64,000 nt of DNA from Bimuria novae-zelandiae CBS 107.79 (taxonomy: Eukaryota; Ascomycota; Dothideomycetes; Pleosporales; Didymosphaeriaceae): NCBI GenBank assembly GCA_010015655.1, contig ML976697.1, forward strand, positions 339,570 through 403,569, given 5' to 3'. The notes beneath the pieces are model-generated. The model ran no database searches. It saw only the letters and a list, made by a program, of their open reading frames with translations, and had not been told where the DNA came from. The position numbers and the translations under genes were made by a program. Positions 43,560 to 57,119 of this stretch are shown piece after piece; the stretch's first letter is position 1, and the number at the start of each line of letters is the position of its first letter.

Positions 43560-44004
43560 ATTACCCTATTAGACACCTATAATATAGACAAAACTAGGTT
43601 CTATATAGGCGTTAGTAGTAGCTAATAGATTATTACTATAAAGTTAAATTACTTTTAAGTCTCCGCGTTAGAGACCTCGCGCGATTATATTACTTTAATT
43701 AAAATAATTTTTAGTAATAGTAAGATCTTTAATCCTATGCTTATTATACAAGGCGTTAATTACCTTTATTAATAGTATACTAATACTACACTGTCTAATA
43801 ATTACCTAATTACTATATTAATATTTAGCTATACTAATAATTTAATATTAATTAAGTAATTAGAGTTTTTTAAAAAATAAACACGTGCACAGCAGAAGGG
43901 TGTATAATAATTACTTATATTAAATAAATTTAGTAGCTATTTAACGTTTAAGGTTATTAAGTACTATAATAAGTATAATATAATACCTTTTTTACTATTG
44001 CCTT
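43560..44004 (-). mobile_element. RIP-degraded fragment attached to an inverted Gypsy LTR
   Basis: Composition changes sharply here to AT-rich DNA that runs on to the window end with interruptions. The stretch lies downstream of the minus-strand LTR copy at 44005-44443 and resembles the start of the internal region after the LTR at 50198, so it may be a truncated Gypsy body. No protein domain is readable. Confidence 0.4.
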
Positions 44005-44443
44005 ACGCATCTTATTATTAAGCCCTGAGGGGTAGCTGGTCCTAAAGGGGTAAGGGTTGGTTCTTGGGCAAGAGTGTTAGTAATATAAGTAAGGGGTATT
44101 AATAGCTTACGCGTATTAATAGGACGTTAGTATTAAAAGTATATATAGCATAATTAAATTAATAAGAGCCTAAGTCGAATCTAAACAATAGATTAATAAA
44201 CAGGTTAAACACGATGGTAGAAGGTCGTCATCGCGTTCCTATATACATAACTCGTCCCACGGATCCCAATAATCCCAAGAGTCCCAAAGTCCCCTGTGCC
44301 AAGATACTTCTAGGACGCCCGATATTTCTAGAACGCGTGACTAAGCACGTGACTCGTGACTGAGTCAGGAATCTTGGCTTGTTCGCACGGATAAGTGTTC
44401 CTGCCCCGTCCCGCGTTATGTTAGATCTCAACGGATCTTAACA
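44005..44443 (-). repeat. Gypsy-type LTR copy, minus orientation
   Basis: The reverse strand, starting at 44443 with TGTTAAGATC, aligns over much of its length with the plus-strand sequence from 50198 (for example GTATATAGGAACG, GTTTATTAATCTATT, CGTAAGCTATTAAT). The two are thus the same LTR family facing each other. This copy is the less mutated one in its first 240 bp. The right boundary is clear, the left one approximate. Confidence 0.65.
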
Positions 44444-46540
44444 CTTATCACCTGTAGGCTTTTAATATTATCTATTTTTAGCTATTAAAGAATAATTACG
44501 AAAAGGCTATAAAGATAGCTACCCGTACTAAGTATACTAATTTTAATAAAGTTAAATTTCTACATACGTATTATAGTATTAGAATAGCTACTTTTAAACG
44601 TAGCACTATACTTAGTGCTTAGAAGAAGTTAGGTATCTTTTATTTAATTTAGAAATTATACATATAAAGCTACCTATAGTGCATACGCCGTTACTATTAC
44701 TTTTATATATAATTAATTTATTACTTATTACTAACACACCTATATTATACTAATAGTAGTATAAAAAGATATTGCGCGCTTTAGAAAGGAGTAATATTTT
44801 AAGCTATAAGCTTAAAAAGTTCCTAAAAAGCTTATAATTACTTATTAATAGTCTCGCGCTAGCCTAACAAGACCTCTTAGCTATTACTATAGCGGCCTAA
44901 TAGCGCTAAAAAAGGCAGGTTAAAGATACTAGGCAGGTATAGAAAGGCGGCGTAGTTGCCGTAAAGGCAGCGCGACAAGCTATTGATCATCGTGTGGAGC
45001 AGGAGGCACAAAGGCTGCTAGACAGGCTGCAAAAACGTACAATGACGCGCACTTGCAGGCACCACAAAGTCAGCCCTGGCAGGTGCCATCTCTCAGAGAG
45101 ATGACAGTAGATCTTGCCCTACTTGCTACACCGACGCCAGCGTATATATCGCCATATAATTGAAGTCTTCGCCGTCAAAATCATCCTCGAATGTCAATTC
45201 GCTATAAAAAGTGACGTTGAGCCGCGAAGTGACGTTGAGCCGCGAAGTGACGTTGAGCCGCGAAGTGACGTTGAGCCGCGAAGTGACGTTGAGCCGCGAA
45301 GTGCCAACCCGCGGGGTTGGCGAGTGGCGCGGGTAGGGTAGGTGAATTCGGTACGCTTATAACCACAACTACCGTAAATGCGCAAAATTGGACTTTTCTT
45401 AGAGTTTAGAGCAGGCCAGAAGGTTGTCTGTCAAGGTGGCGATTTTGCTGATCATCGAACGATGAGTGTTCGGCGAGTGCTGCACAGCATCACCGCCAAA
45501 AGTCGTAGACAATGTCGCAGAGCTGCGATTCATAAGAACTGCTTTATACGCTCTCGCAAATAAGTAGAACACTTGGAAGTGAATCTTCTTCGTAGACCCA
45601 AGAGTGAAAGGTTCGGAGTCAGAGAAAGAGCCGTCAGTGTTGTGTCGCGGAGTCCTTGATCTCCCATCAAATAACTTTATTGGCCAGCAAGATCACATAG
45701 ATGAAAGATCTTAGTAATGAGTACGACCGTAGGACATCGGCATTGGAGGTTGATTAGCTTAGGAGTATCGAGTTCGGGCACCAGCACACATGTACTGCAG
45801 AAGCGTGCGTCAGTGTTGTACAAAAGTACGCACATCCAACTTCGCAAGTGGACCGCTGTGACAGTGTAACATAAGCGACTCTGGGGCGCGCATTCGCAGC
45901 AGTTCCAGTGTGCGTGGTAGATCGACGTTCAGTGTGTTTTTCTGGTCTCCTCGGAACTACCGTAGATCTGATCCCGACGTAACATGCCCGTGCGCGCAAC
46001 GCCCGGATTCGCGCAACGCCCCGCGAACACCATCTCAGCGATCTTAAATTTAAAGCTATACAACGCTATATAATAGCTTAATATTTATAAAAACGTAGTA
46101 GTACAGTAACTAGATGCTTGCGATTAACTTATACTATTTAAATTTTTATAGGAGATTAACACTATAGCTACGTAATATAATTTTAGGTAGAGTAGTAAAT
46201 AGCTTATCTCTAGCTTAAATACTAGCGTAAGTAGCACTAGCGTATTTTTAATACTTATTACTTAATAAAACTACTTATAAGACTAGTTGCTTGCGCTTTT
46301 AAGCTTATTAAGTAGGTTTTTTTTAATATTAAGTTTTAACTTTATACGCGCGTTTAGCTACTTTCTTAGCTTACTTAACCTTATTTATTTTCTTAAGCCT
46401 TTACCTCTCTACACGCTTTCCCTTAAGCTCTACTTAACACTATAGTTAAGCCTCCTTACGCTACTTCTTAGTTCGTGCTTTTTAAAGTTTCTCCTCTATC
46501 TTATTTTACTCCTATACTACTTTTTTAGCTTAAGCCTCGC
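44444..46540. other. Mixed AT-rich and normal-composition sequence
   Basis: RIP-type AT-rich sequence (44460-44960) surrounds a normal-composition block (44970-46030), then returns. The normal block holds an 18-bp tandem repeat (listed) and short frames only. A piece near 44960-45080 reads like the basic tail of a pogo-type transposase on the plus strand, but this is weak. Confidence 0.4.
45211..45300. repeat. 18-bp tandem repeat, five units
   Basis: Five perfect head-to-tail copies of GTGACGTTGAGCCGCGAA. On the plus strand they read SDVEPR repeated within a 75-codon frame. The lack of any divergence between units suggests recent expansion. Confidence 0.95.
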
Positions 46541-46549
46541 GTAACTTGC

Positions 46550-47890
46550 AAGGAGACTAGTAAATAGCGCTACTATAATACTCTTAGCACTATTAAAGGT
46601 TAAGGACTTTACTCTTCTTCTTATGCCTCTACTTATACTAAAGAGCCTCCTTTAAGCCCTTATTCTTATGCTTTAAAAGCTTATTCTATATAAAAAGATA
46701 GTAAAGGCTTAAACGTAGCTTTCTTGCCTTATATTAATAGCTATTATTAATAGTAACTTAGACTAACTAATCTATCTTTCTCTAATTACTATTAAAGAGC
46801 CCTAATAATAAGCTTTTTTTAGCTTCTAGCGTGCTAGCAAATTTATAAAGGATAACATTAGTATTTATTAGCTAAATCTTAGTAGCTTTAAACGCCTTAA
46901 ATATAAGGCTTTTTATAAAGGAGGATATTTAGGCTCTTTAGAAAAGTAAGAAGAAGTCTCCTTTCTTAATTAAAATAAGGCCTTAAGCCTTATAGAGATA
47001 GTTAGTAAGCTTATTAGAGTAGGCTTAAAAAAGTAGCTTAAATAATACTATATTAAGCGGCTGGAGCGTGTAGGTTAAATAGGAAGGAAGGACTATAAGG
47101 AGGATCCTGTAGTAGTTATAGTAGTTAATAAACTCTATCGTAACATAAGATCTATAATTATTAAAAATAAGTAATTACTATCTCCTTAATTACTACTTTA
47201 TATAGTAATTAAACACTTACTTTAGCTAAGCTAGGTCTATGTTATTATTTAACTAGCCTGTTAGAGATAATAAGATAAAGACCTTATACTCTCCTATCTT
47301 AATATTCTTTACCTAACTTAATTATATAGCTCCTTTTATAGCTATATAAATAAGGGCTAGAGGCAGCAAGCTCCTATTAGCGTAGTAGTAGGCTAAGACT
47401 ATTAGAAACTTACATAATCTATTTTAAAGAGATACTTAAACCTCCTTCTTCTCTTATTAACGCTTGCTAAATATCCTCTTGCTTTTACTTATTAAGCTAA
47501 TTAAGAAGTCCTTCTTATCTATATTATATATATCTTGAGCCTTACGGTAGTATTTAGTAATCTTTTAATATAGTAGCTTAAAGTAGAGATAGTATTTTAA
47601 CTTAAAATTAGCTAAGTAGCGCGTACAATCTATAGCGCTAGTCTACTTTAAAATAAGATAGATCTTATGTTAGTTAATAAAGTAAGTAACCTAGCTCTCG
47701 CTAAGCTGCTAATAGGCTACTTTTAATAAAAAATTCTTAATTATTTCCCTTATAGGAGGTAGGTCTTGCTTAGTAAGCCTAGTAATATATTATATAAGCT
47801 CTAGCTCCTGTTATAGGCTAAGTTTAAGCTAATAAAATACCTAGGTCTTACGTAGGGCCTAAAGGCCTTAGTGTCTTTAACTAAGGGTTA
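46550..47890 (-). pseudogene. Fot/pogo-type (DDE_1) transposase relic
   Basis: The minus strand reads a CENP-B-type helix-turn-helix (LTKQDLPPIREIIKNFLL near 47760), then the DDE_1 core: YNIDKKDFLI for the family YNxDEKGF, then LQPLNIVLFKLLF and AYSNKLTNYLY toward 47000, and IKKGDFFLLF near 46950. Numerous TAG and TAA codons and Asp->Asn type changes mark RIP. The family is certain, the limits approximate. Confidence 0.78.
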
Positions 47891-48099
47891 ATTAATTAAT
47901 ATTAATTTAACTTAAGCTATAATTAATAATATTAAATTATTAAACCTAAGCAAAAACTTTTATATATATAAAAACTACTACTAAATATAGTATTATATAG
48001 TCTATATTAATCTAAAGGCATTAGGGAATAATGCACTTTACATAAATTAAAAACTCTAGCTAGTAAAAGCTTACTCTATAGTAAAAGTAAGAGCTTGTA

Positions 48100-49020
48100 C
48101 AATATATTAAAAAACCTATCGAGAGATATATACCTTCTATAAGAAAGATAATATAGAACTTTGCCTTTATAATAGTAAAAGAGCTAGTTAGCGAGAGCTA
48201 GGTTATTCGCTTTATTAACTAATATAGAATTTATCTAATTTTATAATAGATAGATACTATAGATAGTAATCGCTATAACGCTAATTTAGTAGATAAATAT
48301 TACTTTTATTTTCACTTTTTATATAATACGATTAATTAATATTATATAGATCTTTATTATATTTATAATATAGATAAAAAAGACTGCCTAATTAGTATTA
48401 TTAGTAAATCAAAGAGGATATTTAGTAGATAAATATAAGAGAAGAATAAGGTTAAGATATTATTTTAAAATAATAATTACGCGTAGATTACGCTTCTAAT
48501 TTATATCTATGCTAATAAATTAACTTTACGACTAAGCTTTATTAATAAGGCTACTAATAAGGGTATTTAATTGAGCTAGGTAAAGTATATTAAGGTAAGA
48601 GAATACGAAGTCTACATTACTTTATTATTCTTTAACTAAATAAATAATACAATTAGGCTTACCTAACTTAAATAGGTCTTTAATCGCTGTATACAACAGA
48701 AAACTAAATAATTATATTTAATTTTAATTATAGATAGCTTTACGTTTTATATTATTGTAAACTTGGTTAATTACTATAATTAAAATAAGATTATGCTTAC
48801 TATCGTAACTTCTTATTTAACATATACGCTTTAGCTACTTAATATTATAATATTTAAGCCTTTATTAGTAGCCTACTTAATAAAGCCATTATAATACCTT
48901 TATAAAAGCTAAAGTCTAGCTGTTATTACTAACAGTAACTTCTATCCCTTGTTTTAAAATACGTAAATAACCTATTTTAAAAAATTAACTATTTTTAGCT
49001 CTTTTAGAGTAATAAGTGTA
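48100..49020 (+). pseudogene. Second Fot/pogo-type transposase relic, opposite orientation
   Basis: The plus strand reads SKSKRIFSR near 48400, then TLQLLNIIIFKPLLVAY near 48840 and a FYPLF-type block near 48940, the same DDE_1 landmarks as the minus-strand relic at 46.5-47.9 kb. It is thoroughly disrupted by stops. It is head-to-head with the other relic, but their wording differs enough to suggest separate elements. Confidence 0.65.
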
Positions 49021-49699
49021 TTATTACCTAATTCTAATCTTATTTTTAATAGGTTTACTTATAATTCAGAATTGGGTAATAGCTCCTTATTAGGGCTTAG
49101 GAATTATAATTAGAAAAAAATAAACAGGCTTGTACGCTCAATAGTTAAGAATTAAAGTAATAAAAATATATAATAGCTTTATTTTTTACTTTACCTCCTC
49201 TTTGGGTAAAATAAGCTACTTTAATATAATAATAATAGGCTAAGGCCGGCGCTATTAATAAAGCAAAAAATAAAATAAAGGTAAGACTTTAGGATTTTAA
49301 TAGAATTAAGAGTATTATAGTAAAGTAGTCTTATAATTACTAAGGAAAGTAAGGGGGACACGTATTTATTAATTTATTAAAAAGTAAAAGGATAAGTAGT
49401 AGTAGCTTTAAAAAGTAAAAATAGTAAAATTAAAGAAAGTAGCTAAGATATATAAGGAAAATATTTAATAAGAGAAGCGTGCTACGCGAGAGGTAGCTAA
49501 AAAGGTAACTTAGCGTACTGTCTAGAAGTCTGTCTATAACCAAAAAAAGCTCTATAATTATTTTAAAAGGGTAATGAAAAGGCCTCTCAGCTATTTTCAT
49601 AAATTAAAAAGTCTTAAAAACGTGTTGTTAATACTATAAATATTAAGGAGATCTTACAGGGCGTATTTACTACCTTAATTAAATCTATACGTAGCTACT

Positions 49700-50025
49700 G
49701 TAATATTACGCTTCGAAATAAATATAAATAAATATAAATAAATATACATAAATATACATAAATATAAATAAATATACATAAATATATATAAATATAAATA
49801 AATGTAAATAAATATAAATAAATATAAATAAATATAAATAACTATAAATAAATATAAATAAATATAAATAAATATACATAAATATAAATAAACATAAATA
49901 AAATATAAATTAATATACATGAATATAAATTAATATAAATTAATATAAATTAATATAAATTAATATAAATAAATATACATAAATATAAATATTAATAAGT
50001 ATAAATTAATATAAATAAATTATTG
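49700..50025. repeat. AT-only minisatellite (AAATATAAATA-type)
   Basis: More than 300 bp is built almost only from A and T with an 8-12-bp period (ATAAATAAATAT, AAATATACAT). Occasional C interrupts. It generates a spurious 81-codon Tyr/Ile/Leu frame on the minus strand. Confidence 0.9.
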
Positions 50026-50197
50026 CTATTAAATTACTACACTAAATATTCTTGTATTAATATTAATTGTAGGTAGTTCTATAGCCTTATTTTTAATAAA
50101 GCGTTTAAGGTGTTGCCTGCGCATCACGCGCACGGATACGGTAATGCGTAGCCCGGCGTAACGCGCGGCCAACACTAAAACACCCTGAGCTTTAACA

Positions 50198-50618
50198 TGT
50201 TAGGATCCATGATCTAACATAAGGATAGCGAACCATTTTGTACTTAGTCATAGCGCGTATACGTGGAGACACCCCTGTCTTCGCTTGCCGCGTTATTAGT
50301 GCTTATGAAGTCGTGTGACTGCTCTCTAGAGAGCGCTCTGGGGAGAGAGCTTGCCAGCGAGCAGTCTAGGACTTGTATATAGGAACGTTAAAGATAGACC
50401 TTCTATCTTTGTATTTAACCTTGTTTATTAATCTATTATTTAAATTATATTTAAATATTATTAATTTATTTATAATCGCGTATTACTTTTAATACTAATA
50501 TCCTATTAATATGCGTAAGCTATTAATAATCCTTTTTATCTTATAAGTACTCTTGTCTAAGAATCAACTTTAGCCCTGAAGGGACTAGTTACCCCCTAGG
50601 GACTTAATATCTTAAACA
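50198..50618 (+). repeat. Gypsy-type LTR, plus orientation
   Basis: It begins TGTTAGGATCC and plausibly ends CTTAAACA, 421 bp. It is homologous in inverted orientation to 44005-44443. It stands directly before a Gypsy-type gag on the plus strand, so it is the 5' LTR of that element. No matching 3' LTR was found in the window. Confidence 0.65.
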
Positions 50619-52162
50619 TCCTTAATATAAGTATTATAAGAATATTTACCTCTTTAATAGCTTCTAATAGCACTAGCGTTTTACAAATAAAGAATAGTAA
50701 AAATAAGGTGCATAAACCTAGTTTATATAATAGTAATTATAAGCTTCTTAATATATAGTTACTAAAATTAAACCTATACTTCTTTAACTAAGATAATAAT
50801 TTTAAAGACGAGAAGAAGATTACCTTCGTATTAATATATATATAAGGACTAGCTAAAGAATAGATCCGCCTGTATCTAGTTAAATAAATAGAAATGGACT
50901 ATAAAAACTAAGATAAGGACTACCTAAACAGCTACGCCAACGTAGTTAATATTATTAAAAACTGCCCTAACTTTAAAAAGTGCCTTAAATAACTATTCGG
51001 AATCGCTAACAAAATCGTTATAGCTAAATAAGCTATTTAGATAATTAAATAATAATAATTAGTAGCAGAATATATAGCAAAATTCTATAAGTACACTATA
51101 ACTTAAATAGGAAAAAGAATCCTTTAAGACTATATATAAGCAAGAACTTAAGAATAAGGTACGAAAAGTACTCCTATATAGTAGTATAAAAACTAAGACT
51201 CTTAACAAGCTATGTAAAGAATTAATTAAGAATAATAAAGTATAGTTTGTGCTACAAGAAGAGTTTTATAGAAATCTAAAAAATATTAGCTTTATAAAAC
51301 CTATACGTATAGTTTATAGAGCACTAAAAGTACCCCCATAATAATAATACGACTTTTATAGTTACCAGCTAATAAAAGGGATATAATTTAATAATTTAGA
51401 AAAGGGAATAGGGAAGGTCCTAGGCCCTTAAAAGCCTAATAATAACTATATATAATTCTGGAATAAAACTTACTTACTAAGGACTAAGACACGTACCTAC
51501 TTTATATATAGTAAACTAGGCTATATATTCAGGAACTGCGGATCTAAGAATAAGGTTATTAGATAATTAAACGTACTAACTGTTAATAACGCAGATGCGA
51601 ACAACGAAGAATAGTAGGTAATAATTTTTATTAAATAACCTAATATCCTAAATAAAGACTTAAAGTAATTAAAATTACTAGACTTTTGTATATACAAGAA
51701 TGCTAATAATAAAAATTTAAATAAAGAAAACTAACTAATATAATAATCCCCTACACTATACCTAAGGATACAACTACTTTTAAGGGAAGTTAAATAGTAA
51801 GACGTCTTTAACTTCTTAAAAAAAATAATAACCTAAGGAAGGAGACTTTAGATACTTAATAATAAAAACTAAATATATTACGTATCTACTAAAATAAACT
51901 AGCTTAATTAGTAAAGTAGCGCGAGAATTTGTAAACTATAAATATAAGTATTAAGACTTACGCAAGATATATATTATAGAAGAAAATAAATACAAACTAA
52001 TATATAACTTAGACTACTAAAATCCTAAATACGGTACCATTTAATATAAATACTATATATGTAACTAATGTACCACGAACTACGCAAAATAGTAAGTAAA
52101 ATATTTTCTAATTTAAAACTAATAATCCTAATAGGAATAGTTTAATTACTGAATTATAAAGT

Positions 52163-52331
52163 TGTCAGATAGAACGAGTGCGTTGAGGTCGGATCTGCAT
52201 AATCGAGCAGGGACCACAGCGCTTATCGTACTAGCCCAGGGGTTAAAACCAACCTAATAGAGTTGATAGAGAATAAGATATAATTATTACTAATTATTAT
52301 ACCTTATCGCACGCAAGTATCTTATCTAACA
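52163..52331 (+). repeat. 5' LTR of the nested Copia element
   Basis: 169 bp, TGTCAGATAG to TCTAACA. Compared with the 3' LTR it carries most of the TpA-type changes (about 13 of the 15 differences have TA here and CA or TG there). Confidence 0.93.
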
Positions 52332-55300
52332 ATTAAGAGTCTTACTGCCTTAACTAATATAAAATGGCGTAGTAACCTTACCGCGATCCTATAGTAACGC
52401 TAAGAGATTACACTAACTACACGGGATGGATAACGTAGCTGCAAGCTAGATACGTTGTTTACAATATCTAGGACAAAGTTAATCTAACGGCAACTGTCCC
52501 GTTAATAACGAAACCGGTAGCTATTAGAGCCCTAATAATCGCTAGATACGCAACAGCCGCGAACGTTAAAATCCTAATAAGACAGACTAAACTATTAGTA
52601 GCAGGACAAAAGGCGTTTAAGGAAGATCTTAAATACTATAAGATTCTTGTTAAACAATATAAGAACAATAGACACAAGTATAAGAAGGAATAAGCAAGCC
52701 TCTAACACATCGTGGCCTTTATCTAGTTAACTATATCGCCACACCTATTGCGCACGTGCTGCCTTCCAAAGAAGTTACTACGCTAATAGATTACTAACCT
52801 AAAGTTAATAGTTAGAGTTAATAAATAAATTGAATAAGAACGAGCCCGCGATTAATACCTTACCTTACTTAGACTAATAAGAAGCGCGTCGCAATAGGAT
52901 ACATGGCTAGCTAAGTATAACTAAGTAGCTACTGAGGTAGAGACATATTAATTCGCCGAACTATTATAATTAAATGTAATTACAAAAGACTTCTTAGTAG
53001 CCGTAAACAAAGTTGCTCCTATATAGTCTACAAACTTTTAAGATAATAGTTAATTTGCAGCTAGCATGAGCTGGAAGGAGATAATAAAACGCTTCTAAGA
53101 ATACATAATAATAAACCATCCCCTTAGATTAAGGAAACATAAAGTAGCCTTTATATTTAATAATACATTATATCTTGCTAAAGGTAGTGTAACCACCTAG
53201 AGTAATAGCAAGGACGCCTTCTATGCTAAAAGCGCGCTATCTAATAGAAACTAGGGCAGACCCCGTAATTAACGTATAGCTAGTAAAAATGCCAAGCTTA
53301 AGTAGCCTTTAGATTAAGAGCTAGCTATAACAGCGGGAGCAAAATACCCTGCCTGTAAATAACACTATAGTATTAGGGATTACTATTATATTAACCTAGA
53401 CCAAGCTCCTGAATAGTGGAAACTAAATAAGACTATAAGCGAGCTTATTAAATTTAAGCGTAAGAAGGACGCAACGTTCTAAGGGCTAATTTATAGATAG
53501 AGTAGAACCTAATCGCGAACGCTAATTCTTAAATAATTATATACTCTAACGCTAGAGATCCCTAATAAGTAACTAGAAGGGCGGAGAACATTAAAAGTTA
53601 ACGCCGCGTTTACCTTGGCGCCTGTTAGGATAGAAATTAATAACTACCTATTAAAGCAATCGTTTATCCTCGACTTAAGATTAACCTGCCATATTACGAA
53701 CAACCCTAACCGTATTTATAACTTTCGTCCTCCTATGCCCGGAGACTATATATAGGCTAGGAATACGAAGATATAGATAAAAGGATACAGCTCTATTAAT
53801 CTAACCCTAAAAAGTTAGTCTAGAATAACCAAATTAGTCCTGCACGACGTGACTATCTACCTTAACCTACTATATAATCTAGTCTCTTTTTAACTACTAA
53901 GATAGAGAGGAATCTGGTGGGATACGTAAATAGACCTAACTACTCTAAGAGGACCAGATAACATAATTATTAAGAATCTTACCAAGATCCACGGCTAGTG
54001 GGTACTTAAGTACGACCCACTACTACCTGCCTTATATCATGCACGCAAGATTACCTCTTAAATAAAAAGAGCACTATAGAGAGCGTTAGCTATGCTCTAG
54101 CATAAGAGACTAAGACACCCTAAACTGGCAGCGATTAAGCACCTAGTGTAGCAAGCTAAGGGGGTGCGCGTGAAAGGGATTACGATAGTTAAGTGTAACT
54201 CTTATAGTAGAGCGAAATCAAAACGACAGATTAGCCACGCGCCACGGATTAACACTAAAGGACCTAGAGAGAGGCTAACTATCGATTTCTATACATACAA
54301 AACGCAAAGCGTCACTAAAGAAAAGAGCTAAATATTAATTACTAATAAATTCTTAAGACTATAATAGGACTTTTACTTCACAGACAATAGAACAGCGAAA
54401 TTAATTATTAAAATCTTTTTAACCTTCCTCATATTCCTTAAGAACCACTACAACATAATAGTTAAGACTATCGAGGCAGACAATAAAATTACTATAGTTA
54501 AACTAAAAGTAAAACGTTAGTTAGTAACCTAAGGAATTATCATCAAGCCTTTGGCCCTAGACACCTAAGCTTAGAACGGAGGTGCCAAACGCTTAGGGGG
54601 TGTAAATAAAGAGAAATCACGCGTAATGCGACTCGACGCCAACCTATCTTAGGAACTATAGCCTAAAGTTACAAGGGCTATAGTATACCTCTATAATTAA
54701 ACACTAAATTACGCGAATAACTAGAAAACGCTATATAAGATATTCTTCACACAAGTCGCGTTTAGTAATAGGATCGTAACTTTACTACAAAAACCTAATC
54801 TCGTCTACCTAAAGGCGTATAGCTGCAAAGCCTTTACGATAACCAACGACACTTACTAAGGTAAATTACGTTTGCAACGCCTCGATTCGAAAGCTTAAAT
54901 TAGCTATCTTGTTAGATACTAATCCTTAAATATCTATCGCATTTAGATACTATCACTCGCCAAGGTGATCAGCACCCGAGACGTCGTCTTTAACGAGTAG
55001 TCTATATTTAACAGGAAGACTAAAAATCTAATAGATAACCTTATGCATAACACGCTGGAAGAAATATCCACGCATATAAGGACTATTAAACTACTAACTC
55101 CTATTTAGCAACTAGAAATAGAGTCCTTCTATAAGGATAAGGCTGCTAAGGACTTTCTAGACTATTAAGGCGAAGTAGACCCGCCAGGCTACTATTAAGG
55201 GAGGAAAATTAGAGATAGTTACCTAACTTCTCTATCTACACTACTACCTGCAGCATTACTTGCTTAGTTAATAGCTAGAAATAAATCTAAAGTAACATAA

Positions 55301-55779
55301 CATAGGTTGCCTAAAACTACCCCCTGGGCAGCAGCCTTTATGGCGGGAACCTAAGCTAGCCATGTTAGGAAATACGGAGGGGATATTATAGATAAGGTAA
55401 AAATAATAAGAATGCTCGCTAAAGGCTTAAAGCCCTATTAAAGTTAACTCCTACCTTTGCTAACGTGCCGTACCAAGCTTAAGGACCACCTAATAGGTAA
55501 ACTATTTAAAGAAGTAGAACAGGCCTATCTTGCAAGCCATTAATAAATAAAATTATAGTTAGAGGTACTAATAAAGAAGATTAAGTTAACAGGACAATAG
55601 ATCCTTAACTATATGTAGGTATACACCTATAAACTTAATAAGCACTATCGCTTGCTAAAGTGCAAGGCGCGACTAGTTGTCTGTAGTAATTAATAATAGA
55701 ATATTACCTCGCAGGACACTTACGCAGCCACGCTCGCTAGCTAGTTATTTCAAATGCTAATAGCAATTGCAGCCCACCA

Positions 55780-56960
55780 CGACTTAGAGCTTAAATAATA
55801 CAACGTCACGAACGCCTTTGTCCATGCAACAATGGATCGAGAAGTATACATAAGAATGCCCTACGGCTATCGAAAACCTGGAACGATCCTCCAAGTCAAT
55901 AAGGCTCTATATAGTCTACGGATCTCACCACTCCTCTGGCAGAGAGAATTCACCATAATACTTAAAGCTCTTAACTTCTAAACTGTGCCTCACGAGCCAT
56001 GCTGCCTTATTAAAGACGGAATTATTGTCTTCTTCTACGTTAACAATATTATAGTAGCGTATTACAAGCAGAAAGAGCAAGAAGCCTAGCAAATAATTAA
56101 GCGCCTACGGGAGAAATACATCTTTACTAGAGGAAACGACCTTTAGTAGTTTCTTAGCGTAGAGGTTATTAGGGACTAAAGTCACTAGAAGATCTAACTC
56201 TCTTAAGCCGCATACGTAGAGAAGATTAGTTAACTAGTTAATAGGAAAGACATCCGTCACGATACCCTAATAGCCACTACTAAGTTAAAGCCTTAAACAG
56301 GCTTAGCAACACCCTTAGAAATTAATAAATACTAACGTAAAATCGGATTACTTCTATTCGCGATAGTAACGACCCGACCGGACATTACCTTTGTAACCTT
56401 AAGGCTGGCTTGGTTCCTGTTAAATCCAGGCTCTGAACATCACAATGCCGCCAATTAAGTACTACTATACTTGTCTAGCACCAGATGGAGAGCACTGTAA
56501 CTTAGAGGGGGCAACTACCTTTAAGTAGCTAGCAATACTTTATTTACTAATAATATACTAGACAGAAAGAGCTCGCAAGGATACGCTATTAAGCTATTTA
56601 ACGGACTTATTGCCTAGAGAGCAAATAAACAAGACACTATTATAACCTTAATAACTAAAGTAGAGCTTCTCGCCTTATTATAAGTGGCTAAGAAAGTAAT
56701 CTTTATTTCACGACTATTAGACAAACTATAGATTGAACTACTTTTATTATTAATTACTATCCAATGCGATAACAAGCAAACTATTTAACTAGTAACTAAG
56801 GAGATATCCAAGCTCCAGACTAAACTACGACACGTCGACATTTACAATTACTGGCTAAGACAGGAAGTCTCTACTAGAAAGATAAAGGTGGAGTACGTGC
56901 AATCGGCAGATATAATCGCTAACGGCTTTATAAAGGTCCTCCTAGTTAACAAGTGGGAAA
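55780..56960 (+). pseudogene. Copia reverse transcriptase/RNase H, best-preserved part
   Basis: A nearly open stretch at 55,800-56,060 reads FVHATMDREVYIRMPYGYRK, then NKALYSLRISPLLWQREFT, then FFYVNNIIVAY, which is the Ty1/Copia polymerase with its YVDD box changed to YVNN. RNase H-type sequence follows toward 56,960. Substitutions of the two catalytic Asp codons and nearby TAG codons mark inactivation. Confidence 0.85.
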
Positions 56961-57119
56961 GGTTCCTAACTTAACTTAGACTAGTAGAAGTAGAGAGACC
57001 TAAGGTAACGAACAAAGCGCCTCTTAAGGAGATTTAGGAATAACTTAAAGACCTCGCGCTCGCATAATAAGAAACTATAATATAATCTAGCCTATAAGGA
57101 TTTCTAAGCTAAGGGGGTG

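Noticed and set aside
49675..49920. An 81-codon Tyr/Ile/Leu-rich membrane-like protein
   Set aside because: It is the translation of an AT minisatellite.
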